This document shows, one piece after another, positions 16,751-24,230 of a stretch of DNA of 64,000 nucleotides. The stretch lies in NCBI GenBank assembly GCA_003611875.1, contig RAYY01000014.1, positions 1 to 64,000 on the forward strand, given 5' to 3'. Below the pieces are notes generated by a model. It had not been told where the DNA came from and searched no databases. It worked only from the letters and a program-made list of their open reading frames with translations. Made by a program: the position numbers and the translations under genes. Each line of letters starts with the position of its first letter. Position 1 is the stretch's first letter. Source of the DNA: a bacterium D16-56. GTDB taxonomy: Bacteria > Bacillota > Clostridia > Lachnospirales > Lachnospiraceae.

Positions 16751-17164
16751 TTATAAAATGCTGTGCATTTGCCTTCCTCCTTGTATATGGCCCTGGTACT
16801 CCAGAACAATCCTCTGTACCCTTTCCCTGATCATTTGAACCAGACCTTCCACCTTCCCCATATCCGGCTCCTGAAAAAGAGCCACACTCAGCTGGTGTTT
16901 TACGCCTGCCTCATTTACCACGCCGTTTAACTCCCTGCACAGGTCCGGAACTTCATCCCGGCAAAAATACCCTCCCATGCCGCTAAAAACAGCCTCTTTC
17001 ATATAGGTCTCCGCCTTTGCCTGAATCTCCCTCAAAAGCTCCCCATATCCCTTCCTGTACGCGCTCTTAAGCACTTCCACTCCAACCTGGTCCAGATTCC
17101 GCTTCAGCCGCTTTAACAACACCTCCAGCTCCAACCGTAAAAATCCCTGCTCACTGGCAGTCAA
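16751..17164 (-). CDS. Hypothetical helical protein between annealase and nuclease
   Basis: About 137 aa, largely helical (LELEVLLKRLKRNLDQVGVEV, then an EGLVQMIRERVQRI segment). I place the start at the TTG at 17164 because GGAGGG lies 5-6 bases upstream. A longer frame to 17230 overlaps the YqaJ gene without a ribosome site. No family recognised. It sits between two recombination genes and may belong to the same complex; that is inference only. Confidence 0.6.
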   Translation of the reverse strand: MTASEQGFLRLELEVLLKRLKRNLDQVGVEVLKSAYRKGYGELLREIQAKAETYMKEAVFSGMGGYFCRDEVPDLCRELNGVVNEAGVKHQLSVALFQEPDMGKVEGLVQMIRERVQRIVLEYQGHIQGGRQMHSIL

Positions 17165-17186
17165 ACAATCCCTCCTTTCTCTGCCT

Positions 17187-18215
17187 TTATCCGGCCTTCT
17201 CCTGCTTAATATAAAAACTCCGGGACACACTGGTCTTTGCGTACTCCTTGCAGATATCCGGGTGCAGAATCCCCATGGCCTCCAGACTCTCCTTGTTAAT
17301 GGAAGTAGTCACCCGCCTGGTATACCCTGCCTGATACCGCACGTCCCCCAGAACCAGCACGCCCCTCTCCGCCCCTTTCAAAGCCTCCTGAACCGGGGCA
17401 TAGGCGCTTTTCATCCGTTCCTCAATCTCCTTAGACTGCTTATCCAGCTCCGATTTCCGTTTCTTCAAGTCCAGGTATTCTGTCACACATCCCGAAAGCT
17501 CCTTTGGCAGCTCCACCACCTGGGAATCCTTCACCCCCAGCCGGTCCCGGATACTCCGAAGCACCAGCTGTACAGGCTCCGTGTACTCCGGCGGTTTCCC
17601 TTCCCTCACGCAATGGTTCCAGAACCAGTCCTCCTGCTCAATCAGTTCCTCCTCCAGATCCAGGTCACGGACCATGCTCCGCATGATAAAGGCATTCTCA
17701 TTGTTTCCATGAAGACACAGGAAAATGACGCCCTTCACATTGGTCACCGCCATATAATGCCTCCCCTGCAGCTCATAATGCCTGGGAATCCCGCCGTCCT
17801 CCCATTCCTCCATGTGGAAGGAAAAAGAAGTCTTACACTCAATAATGTAGATTTCCCCATTGACCTCCACAAAAAAATCCACATTTGCCAGCATAAACGG
17901 GTAATCCGGGTGGCGGAACATTTTCCGAACCGCATAAGGCCTAAGCCCCGTCTTTTTCATAAAAATCTGCACCACCAGTTCCTCCAGCCGCTTCCCGATC
18001 TCCTTGGCGACCCACCCTTCATCTTCGGATTCCGGGTCCTTGCCAAACATCTTTTCCTCATATAAATCCCTGGCTGTCTTCCACGGCGAAATGCCAAACA
18101 CCGCCGCCACGTCACTGCCGCCGATTCCCCGGTAACGGTACTCCTTCCACTCCTTCTCCGTCAGCTTTGTTATGTCCTCCACTACTACTTCCGGCTCATA
18201 GTTTCGGCCTGCCAT
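17187..18215 (-). CDS. YqaJ-family viral recombinase-type exonuclease
   Basis: A 342-aa protein with the YqaJ/lambda-exonuclease-like fold. The N-terminal RGIGGSDVAAVFGISPW is diagnostic. The catalytic D-(E/Q)xK core is visible in NVDFFVEVNGEIY and IIECKT. Helices after residue 230 may form a coiled coil (LDLKKRKSELDKQSKEIEER). Such enzymes resect DNA ends to give 3' tails for annealing by an ERF, RecT or Beta protein. The ERF gene two positions downstream gives a complete two-component recombination pair. AGGAAGAGAGGGC precedes the ATG. Confidence 0.85.
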   Translation of the reverse strand: MAGRNYEPEVVVEDITKLTEKEWKEYRYRGIGGSDVAAVFGISPWKTARDLYEEKMFGKDPESEDEGWVAKEIGKRLEELVVQIFMKKTGLRPYAVRKMFRHPDYPFMLANVDFFVEVNGEIYIIECKTSFSFHMEEWEDGGIPRHYELQGRHYMAVTNVKGVIFLCLHGNNENAFIMRSMVRDLDLEEELIEQEDWFWNHCVREGKPPEYTEPVQLVLRSIRDRLGVKDSQVVELPKELSGCVTEYLDLKKRKSELDKQSKEIEERMKSAYAPVQEALKGAERGVLVLGDVRYQAGYTRRVTTSINKESLEAMGILHPDICKEYAKTSVSRSFYIKQEKAG

Positions 18216-18325
18216 GCCCTCTCTTCCTCCTTTCCGGCAGAATCAGGCAGCCGCACTTGTTCCAATCCTGCGAACAGCCACAGCACGCCCCGACTCTGCC
18301 TTTCTTTCCTCTGCACCTTGTCCCT

Positions 18326-18580
18326 TTAATACCGGACTTCCCCAGGAATGTCATACTCCTTAAAGGGAAAGGCAAGGCACCGTGAAACCTTTTCCTCCAG
18401 ATCCGTCAGCGCCCGGACGCCTGCCCCTTCGCTCTGGGCCAGAAATATGCACTCACAGATTCCGCAGTACACCTCATATCCGTTGCAGCCTCCAAACCCG
18501 TGGCCCGCCTTAAAAAGCTCCGCCGTCTTGGCTGTCAGTCCCACTCCGATACCTGCCTTTTTCATCACCCTGGCAATCAC
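18326..18580 (-). CDS. Small Cys-containing hypothetical protein
   Basis: About 84 aa with GGCNGYEVYCGICECIF, whose clustered Cys residues could bind metal, and an otherwise mixed fold. The start is uncertain. The frame opens with a GTG (18580), an ATG lies at 18565, and a CTG overlaps the stop of the gene before it at 18595, with GGAG just upstream. Its size and its fit between two real genes on the same strand support it. Function unknown. Confidence 0.5.
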   Translation of the reverse strand: MIARVMKKAGIGVGLTAKTAELFKAGHGFGGCNGYEVYCGICECIFLAQSEGAGVRALTDLEEKVSRCLAFPFKEYDIPGEVRY

Positions 18581-18594
18581 ATTTGCCGGGTAAG

Positions 18595-19452
18595 TCAGAT
18601 ACTCCGAAACAGCCCCGAAAGTCCTTCCACCGCTTCCCGGTACCTGGCAAAGACCTGGCTTAAATTCCGTGAAAAATCCGCAAGACTGGCTCCTCCGGAA
18701 TGCTCCAGCCTCAGCGCGTCTCCAAGAACCAGCGGCCTTCTCTCCTTCCCCATAAGCAGGGAATAGAAAATATTTGCTCCACTGACTCCCACATCAGAAG
18801 AATGCACCTTAATCTGGGCCGACAGCTCCGGGTCCGCCACCTGTCCATACTGCAAAAGCATATCCCGGTAAGTGTCCAGGAGCCTCCTGTCCTGAATCTC
18901 CCAGGAAGCCGTCACCAGCCAGTGGTCAAAATACCCCGAAAGAAACCGGACCCTTTCATACTGCTCCTCCATGTGGATTGCCGATGCCTCAAATAATTCC
19001 GGCATAGGCAGCACAGCATAGTCGCTTTTGTCACCGCCGTGGACCGCCCTGGCCTTTCCCTCATGAATCCGTACCAGGGCATTTCCTTTTGTCACCTCCA
19101 GGCAGTCATTTAACACCCTGGCCAGCTTCCCTCTGCCTAAATCCTGAAGGGCATACCCGGAAATGCGGGCCCGGTTCTCCAAAGTCTTAATGGCCGTTGC
19201 CCCTAAAGGATAATGTTCCTCCCCCACCTTTAAAAGAAGCCCCGTGTTGGCCCTGGTGTCCTGTAAGATATCCGCCCCTTCTTTTTCTGCCTCAATCTCC
19301 CGGCAGAGTTCCGGGGATTCCGCCAAAGAAAACACCTGAATCTCATTGGTGGGAAACACTCTCCAGCACCCGCGCTCCTCAATCTCATCCAAAAACTCCA
19401 GGAATCCCTCCTTCTCCGGAAAAGCCGCCGAAAAATCATCCTGATAATTCAT
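18595..19452 (-). CDS. Hypothetical protein, 285 aa, perhaps DUF932-like
   Basis: A 285-aa soluble protein that begins MNYQDDFSAAFPEKEGF. Segments such as LGATAIKTLENRARISG, LARVLNDCLEV and VRIHEGKARAVHGGDKSDY recall DUF932 phage/plasmid-like proteins, but I cannot confirm the match. It lies between small unknown genes at the head of the annealase/exonuclease operon, where DUF932 proteins are often found. No catalytic motif is evident. It starts 15 bp downstream of the small gene at 19467 and shares its composition. Confidence 0.5.
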   Translation of the reverse strand: MNYQDDFSAAFPEKEGFLEFLDEIEERGCWRVFPTNEIQVFSLAESPELCREIEAEKEGADILQDTRANTGLLLKVGEEHYPLGATAIKTLENRARISGYALQDLGRGKLARVLNDCLEVTKGNALVRIHEGKARAVHGGDKSDYAVLPMPELFEASAIHMEEQYERVRFLSGYFDHWLVTASWEIQDRRLLDTYRDMLLQYGQVADPELSAQIKVHSSDVGVSGANIFYSLLMGKERRPLVLGDALRLEHSGGASLADFSRNLSQVFARYREAVEGLSGLFRSI

Positions 19453-19466
19453 GTCATGCCCTCCGC

Positions 19467-19601
19467 TTAAAAGTCCACCAGCACCGCAACCACATGGCCC
19501 GCCTGGACAACAAACTCATAACCATCCTCATACATTTCCATGATCTCCTGTATGGACAGACCGTCTCTCCCAGGGTTCTCCCATTTTGCTTCCCGCTTCA
19601 T
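19467..19601 (-). CDS. Small hypothetical protein, 44 aa
   Basis: A 44-aa product, starting MKREAKWENPGRDGL and ending VAVLVDF. I chose the ATG at 19601 because AAGGAAGGG lies upstream; the longer frame to 19691 runs back into the DUF5688 gene. It has the look of small element-borne proteins of unknown role in this family of elements. The DUF5688 gene ends 82 bp upstream. Confidence 0.5.
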   Translation of the reverse strand: MKREAKWENPGRDGLSIQEIMEMYEDGYEFVVQAGHVVAVLVDF

Positions 19602-19683
19602 TCGTTTTCCCTTCCTTTCTTTGGTTTGATATGGTTTTTCAAGGACATATCCCAAGATTTGAAATATGTCCAAAGTACCCTCT

Positions 19684-20631
19684 CTAATCAAAAATCATCT
19701 TGTAGTCATCCGTTGCAATACACAGCTTTCCTTCCTTATGGTCATAAAAATAGACACTGTCTGACAGTGCCATTTCGTTTTCAGGTTCCTCCTGATTCAT
19801 TTCTTTAACAATCTCCCTCCACTGCTGTATGCTTTTTGTGCTTCCACAGGCGGGAAGGATCATCACCTCATTGATACTGCTTGGAATCACAAGGACATCA
19901 TCCCTCCATGCCCAGGCAATCCGTTCCAAAAGGCCGTCATACAGAATCACGGAAGCCCCATAAAGCCCATACTGATTGGTGAGAACAAAGGCTGACACTC
20001 CCTTATAGGTATGTTTCAGCAGATACCCTTCCATGTCTTTTAAGGATTCTTCCTCTCCCTCTTTATTCTCCCCAACCGCGTCCTCCGGGGTCAGGAGTAG
20101 AGGCACACCAAGCCTGGGTGTATTTTCTTTGGCGATCTGAAAGATCTCCTCCTTGCTTACCTTCCACACTTCCAGGTCATGATTGCTAATCACACGGTAA
20201 TTGGTATCCCCACCCGGTGTCTCCACAAGGTAAAATACGATTGCCATATCCAGGTATGGCTCCCAGGGAATATGCTTTAGAGCCTCCTCATTTCCCTCCA
20301 TTCGTTCCAGAGCATAGACGATCCGTTCCTTCATCCTCTCAAACCATTCGCCAGCCAGCAGTTCCCTGCGCAGTGCGCTCCGCTTTTCCAAGTATCTTTC
20401 CACAAGGAAACCAGCCTCTTCCTTAAGGCCGATTCCAGTCTTAAGCCGCTGTACCTTTCCTGGCCCCAAATTCAGGAGAATCCCAGTACGCTCCCTGTTT
20501 TTCACAATGCCGATCTGGACTTTTCCCGCAGAGTTCAGCACCGGCTTATCTACTTTTGTCACCTGGTACTCCTCTCCCAAACGTTCCCGGAGCTTGTTAA
20601 ACAGCTCCTGTAACCATTTCTCTGATTCCAT
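19684..20631 (-). CDS. DUF5688 family protein
   Basis: A 315-aa protein matching the DUF5688 family, commonly carried by Clostridia integrative elements. Recognisable segments are the start MESEKWLQELFNKLRERLG, YRVISNHDLEVWKVSKEEI, and ASVILYDGLLERIAW with the late SSINEVMILPA. No function is established for the family. I chose the ATG at 20631, preceded by GGGGAGAAGAA; a longer frame to 20733 runs into the upstream terminator. It is the first gene of the block running to the annealase and SSB, directly after the leader RNA and terminator at 20657-20828, so its expression is probably controlled by readthrough. Confidence 0.75.
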   Translation of the reverse strand: MESEKWLQELFNKLRERLGEEYQVTKVDKPVLNSAGKVQIGIVKNRERTGILLNLGPGKVQRLKTGIGLKEEAGFLVERYLEKRSALRRELLAGEWFERMKERIVYALERMEGNEEALKHIPWEPYLDMAIVFYLVETPGGDTNYRVISNHDLEVWKVSKEEIFQIAKENTPRLGVPLLLTPEDAVGENKEGEEESLKDMEGYLLKHTYKGVSAFVLTNQYGLYGASVILYDGLLERIAWAWRDDVLVIPSSINEVMILPACGSTKSIQQWREIVKEMNQEEPENEMALSDSVYFYDHKEGKLCIATDDYKMIFD

Positions 20632-20656
20632 TTCTTCTCCCCTTTCTTTTAGGCGC

Positions 20657-20700
20657 AAAAAAATAAGGCACCAGAAACTCATAAAAATTTCTGATACCTT
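20657..20700 (-). terminator. Strong intrinsic terminator within the leader
   Basis: On the minus strand AAGGTATCAGAAA pairs along all 13 positions (with G-U pairs) with TTTCTGGTGCCTT, followed by a T-rich tract with seven consecutive T. It lies 26 bp before the DUF5688 start, so transcription from the upstream promoter must pass it to reach the operon. Confidence 0.85.
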
Positions 20701-20828
20701 ACTTAACAGGCAGACTTTCTGCCTGGTTTGCACATATGTAGGCTCTTTGCCTGAAATTTTGACTTCCGGCGTTTTACCGGAACAAAAGCATTTGGTGTGG
20801 TTCTTGTGAACACACAGAAATCAATGTC
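20657..20828 (-). ncRNA. Structured leader RNA or small RNA, copy 2
   Basis: Predicted roughly 170-nt transcript from the promoter at 20835-20863 to the terminator T-tract. Hairpins in order are GTGTG/CACAC plus TTC/GAA with one bulge (20795-20815); TTCCGG/CCGGAA around TAAAACG (20764-20782); AGGC/GCCT; CAGGCAG/CTGCCTG; then the terminator. The first two, and the roughly 12-base U-rich link between them, are shared with copy 1 at 250-298, with a compensatory change in stem two. It may be an attenuating leader for DUF5688 and the recombination genes, or a free small RNA. No family recognised. Apart from this and the promoter, positions 20632-20925 hold no gene. Confidence 0.55.
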
Positions 20829-20834
20829 ACGTTC

Positions 20835-20886
20835 ATTGTAACACTATATATTGTGTTTGTCAATTTCAATTTTCTATATATTGTAT
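20835..20886 (-). promoter_or_regulatory. Promoter with paired NrdR-box-like palindromes, copy 2
   Basis: On the minus strand there is a TTGACA -35 (20863-20858), a 17-base spacer and a TACAAT -10 (20840-20835). The spacer is occupied by ACACTATATATTGTGT (20841-20856), an exact fit to the NrdR-box consensus as I know it. A weaker box, TTTCTATATATTGTAT, lies at 20871-20886 with centres 30 bp apart. The same geometry occurs at 318-369. Repression through these boxes would silence the leader and probably the DUF5688-to-ssb block. The repressor itself is not in the window. Confidence 0.75.
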
Positions 20887-20925
20887 TTTATAATCAAAAT
20901 GCCATAAAATCATAATACCATATAA

Positions 20926-21606
20926 CTATTTTAGCTGCTTAATGATCTCTCCAATCATTTTTCCTGCATATGTAATTCTATACGCATAAGATTTTTCTCT
21001 AAATACTCTGCCATATTTAGACATATCCTGCCCATAATCAATCTCTCTATCAATCAGACCTAATCCAACTAATCTATTGTAGGACGTTAAATCAAAGCCA
21101 AGTCCTTTAGAACTATCGGGCTTACTATAATCATAAAATCCAAGAAGCATATCCATGTCATAGGAAAACATTCGATTCACTATTTCAGTAAACAAACAGA
21201 ATCTTTCCCAATTAATACGCCTATTTAGGTATTCATTATATAATCTTCCTAATATTCTCGCTTTTTTAACGCTATCCATATCATCAAGATATACAGAAAG
21301 AAATTCTATTTCATCATAAACCCATTTCTCATTATTATGGATAGCATTCTTTCTTTTACTAATCTCTTCTTCTTCAACATCATAATTATTAAACGCTTTT
21401 ACGAAATTAAAAAATTTCCTCAGCAAGAATTTTTCTTTTATTGCGATAGATGTTTTTGTTATAGCACAGACAGTCTTTACAATTGGTATCTCTCTCAATA
21501 TTTCATTATCTGTAATAGAATCTAATCCTAATTCCAAAAAATCCATAGACAAATCTTTCATATCATCATTAAATAATGATTCTGCCATTGGGATTACTAC
21601 ATCCAT
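20926..21606 (-). CDS. Hypothetical AT-rich cargo protein, 226 aa
   Basis: A 226-aa protein not matched to a family I can name. An N-terminal stretch (LREIPIVKTVCAITKTSIAI) is hydrophobic/amphipathic, recalling small proteins of defence islands that sit on membranes. The rest is helical and charged, with FFNFVKAFNNYD and a C-terminal YRITYAGKMIGEII resembling a winged-helix tail. GGAGAAGGAAACCA precedes the ATG. AT-rich composition and position between the element backbone and other cargo suggest acquired DNA. It may pair with the membrane gene 138 bp upstream. Confidence 0.6.
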   Translation of the reverse strand: MDVVIPMAESLFNDDMKDLSMDFLELGLDSITDNEILREIPIVKTVCAITKTSIAIKEKFLLRKFFNFVKAFNNYDVEEEEISKRKNAIHNNEKWVYDEIEFLSVYLDDMDSVKKARILGRLYNEYLNRRINWERFCLFTEIVNRMFSYDMDMLLGFYDYSKPDSSKGLGFDLTSYNRLVGLGLIDREIDYGQDMSKYGRVFREKSYAYRITYAGKMIGEIIKQLK

Positions 21607-21744
21607 TGGTTTCCTTCTCCTTCAGCTTAAATTTACTTTATACTAAAATTATTACCACTAAGTGAAAGGTACTCACTATATCCTCTTATCAAATCGTTAT
21701 TCGTCTAAATCTAAAAGTCTCATTAAGGCCACCTTTTCCTCATA

Positions 21745-22230
21745 TTAATTCGGGATCTCTATCATTTTTTCAATTTTATAAAGCAATTTACGAAAATCAA
21801 TCAAAATCGGAATTTCAAATGGATATAATTCCGGTTCATCTATTGGAAGTTTTATCTTAAGAAGCATTGTATGTATATCTTCAAGCTCCTTTAATGGTAA
21901 ATCATTGCGTTCTATATAACAAGAAACCTTTTGTGTCAAATCCGTAAGACCAGCAATATTCCCATATCGAATATCACCAATTTCATCAACATATTGATCC
22001 GTTCTGGGCAAAGAGTTCTGCCAACTACTTATCTGTTTTTGGCTTTCTAATTCAGCATTAATTTTAGCCAACATCTGAGTAGTATCAGCGTCTTTCTCCT
22101 TCAAACTCTTTTCTAATTCCAAATGTATATCATGAGCTGTTTTCTTATTACTTCTATAGCTTATATAGGCTACTACTATTGGAACAACAATAACAAGAAT
22201 GTCTTTTATGGCGATAATATAAGTTTCCAT
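21745..22230 (-). CDS. Single-pass membrane protein, unknown
   Basis: About 161 aa. An N-terminal transmembrane helix (residues about 5-23, IIAIKDILVIVVPIVVAYIS) is followed by a coiled-coil-like stretch (LELEKSLKEKDADTTQML) and a helical domain. The ATG at 22230 follows GGGAGGATAATT. The longer frame from a TTG at 22290 overlaps the gene upstream and is less likely. AT-rich, like its downstream neighbour. No recognised family; a sensor or anchor is conceivable. Confidence 0.6.
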   Translation of the reverse strand: METYIIAIKDILVIVVPIVVAYISYRSNKKTAHDIHLELEKSLKEKDADTTQMLAKINAELESQKQISSWQNSLPRTDQYVDEIGDIRYGNIAGLTDLTQKVSCYIERNDLPLKELEDIHTMLLKIKLPIDEPELYPFEIPILIDFRKLLYKIEKMIEIPN

Positions 22231-22286
22231 AATTATCCTCCCAAATGGAACTTCTAGTATTTTACCTAACTTATTCACTTTTCTTC

Positions 22287-23009
22287 TCAACCAAGTACCT
22301 TTAACATATCTTTCCTTGCAGCCTTCGTAAAATGTTGTTGAAACTGCCCCAAAATCCTTTCCTTTGATTCCTCTGGTTCTTCCTTATAAGCCACAGAAAC
22401 CACATCATATCCCCACAGACTCTCCGGCGTAGCATACACCGACACCGGCCACCCATATTCTTCACCCTTTTTATTCATCTTACGCCTGAAATCCCTCTGA
22501 ATAAGATAGGTCTGCATTTGCAGTTCTGTCACAATACCCTCAAAGTTCTTTTCCCCATTCTTCCCAAATCCTGCAGCCTTCTTTAATTCAAAAGAATATA
22601 GTTCTTTCTGCTGTTCAAACTGGTCCATAATCTTCTTACAACGGATACTTGCCAGTTCATCCTCCCACCGGCTGTCAAAATCATATCCCTGCCTTCTGTA
22701 ATTGGCAAAATACGGAAACCATTTCTTAGAAATAAATCCCGCCTTTTTGTTAAAAAACTTCCCATAAGCCACCGTGCCCGTCCTTGCAATGATCTCCCGC
22801 CATTCCCAAGGGTCCTGCTCCCTGTCTCCTGTCCACCAAAACCGTGGAGATGTATGCTCTTCCGCTGAAAAACCTTCAATCTCATTTCTAAACAGCGGAA
22901 GAAATCCCACCTCGTCAATCCAGTTAATCAGCTCCTGGTAACTGCGGATTCGGTAAGGATTGTCCCAATCCAGTCCATGCATGACCCACTCACCATTCTC
23001 TACTGCCAT
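22287..23009 (-). CDS. AlkZ-related protein
   Basis: A 240-aa protein resembling the AlkZ-related group: NEIEGFSAEEHTSPRFWWTG, DPWEWREIIARTGTVAYGKFF and FEGIVTELQMQTYLI are the parts I recognise. AlkZ/YcaQ proteins are winged-helix glycosylases that unhook DNA crosslinks. This short group lacks evident full glycosylase features, and its activity is unknown. GGGGAAAAACGT precedes the ATG. Its base composition is intermediate between the backbone and the AT-rich genes on both sides, so it may be a separate insertion. I am fairly sure of the group and unsure of the role. Confidence 0.6.
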   Translation of the reverse strand: MAVENGEWVMHGLDWDNPYRIRSYQELINWIDEVGFLPLFRNEIEGFSAEEHTSPRFWWTGDREQDPWEWREIIARTGTVAYGKFFNKKAGFISKKWFPYFANYRRQGYDFDSRWEDELASIRCKKIMDQFEQQKELYSFELKKAAGFGKNGEKNFEGIVTELQMQTYLIQRDFRRKMNKKGEEYGWPVSVYATPESLWGYDVVSVAYKEEPEESKERILGQFQQHFTKAARKDMLKVLG

Positions 23010-23093
23010 ACGTTTTTCCCCAATACTCTTTCATTTTTCCAAATATTGATCTTCATTTATCCTAATGTCATCCCATATTTATTCATTGCTATT

Positions 23094-24230
23094 TTAATCA
23101 GCATTCATAATAAATACCTCTGCCAGCTTTTCAAATATAGCCAGTTCCATCTTTGTTTTTAATGTCCGTATATTATCATATCTACCCGCATGCTCAATAA
23201 ACCATTTCTGTATATCTGTATTACTTATAACCTTCCGCTCATCCTCATCCAAAATGTCGGTTATTTCAGAGAACCATTTATTGATGATTACTATTTTCTG
23301 ATCCTTATCAAGCTCGCCATATTCTATACAACTTCCAATTCTTGAATACATAGCCGGCCCCAATGCATTTTTAATTTCTTTATCACTCATAAAATTAGAT
23401 GTACAAAGAAAAATTGTATGCCTCAGATCAACTTCATAATTTGTATCCACATACCTTCCTTCATCAAACAACTCATAAAACGCATTATAAAAAGTTGAAT
23501 TCACCTTATCAAATTCATCAATTAAAATCACATTAGATTCCCTCGACAGCATATCACGCGCAAAACTTGTCTTTGAATGTTCCGCACCAAATACATAATT
23601 ATATGCCTCTTGTGTCTGCATCATTGAAAATTGAATTCTTAATAGTTCCCCTCCTAACGATCTGCTTATGCTTTTTGCTGTCTCCGTTTTTCCCACTCCA
23701 GAAGGTCCATACAGCATAAATACAGCTGGTTTCTCACTTTTTTCTTTTGTCAATCTATAAAGGCCAGTAATTAGCTGTTTTTTACATTGTTCCTGGCCTA
23801 AAATATTTTCATTAAGATTCCTGAATATTCTTTTTAGGATATCTACATTTATTTTAGCATATTCGGATTTTAGATATTCAATATCATCTCCAAATTCAGT
23901 TCTCAAACTATTTAATACCAGCTTAGGCGGATTATGAACAAACAAATTTTCAACATCATAATTAAGATTAATTATTTGCGTAAAATTAGACAACGTATGC
24001 TCCAATACCGATCCAAAATCATCCGCTTTACACACAACACAGTTTGCACCTATTTTCTTTTTTAAAAATATTTCTTTTACACCAGATTCTGTAGGATGAA
24101 GTCGGGCATTATAATGCTGAATAAGCTCCATAAAAGTAACAACTTCATCATTCTCCCTATCAATCCGTTCTTCCAACAACTTGTTAAAATCTTTTTTAGA
24201 ACCTGTAAAAACAATCACATTATCTATCAT
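23094..24230 (-). CDS. AAA+ ATPase (ClpB/ClpX-like) of the five-gene cassette
   Basis: About 378 aa. The first 140 residues are an unknown alpha/beta domain, with EEFRID-like charged helices. The AAA+ module follows: a clamp-like NENILGQEQCKKQL, Walker A GPSGVGKT (about 175-182), Walker B VILIDE (about 234-239), a sensor-1 TSN and arginine-finger region SRIGSCIEY. This is the AAA_2/Clp-type second domain. There is no protease or ClpN domain. The ATG at 24230 follows GGAGTTGAAGCAG and overlaps the DUF6414 stop by 11 bases. Its likely job is ATP-driven remodelling of a cassette partner or an invader protein; that is inference. Confidence 0.75.
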   Translation of the reverse strand: MIDNVIVFTGSKKDFNKLLEERIDRENDEVVTFMELIQHYNARLHPTESGVKEIFLKKKIGANCVVCKADDFGSVLEHTLSNFTQIINLNYDVENLFVHNPPKLVLNSLRTEFGDDIEYLKSEYAKINVDILKRIFRNLNENILGQEQCKKQLITGLYRLTKEKSEKPAVFMLYGPSGVGKTETAKSISRSLGGELLRIQFSMMQTQEAYNYVFGAEHSKTSFARDMLSRESNVILIDEFDKVNSTFYNAFYELFDEGRYVDTNYEVDLRHTIFLCTSNFMSDKEIKNALGPAMYSRIGSCIEYGELDKDQKIVIINKWFSEITDILDEDERKVISNTDIQKWFIEHAGRYDNIRTLKTKMELAIFEKLAEVFIMNAD

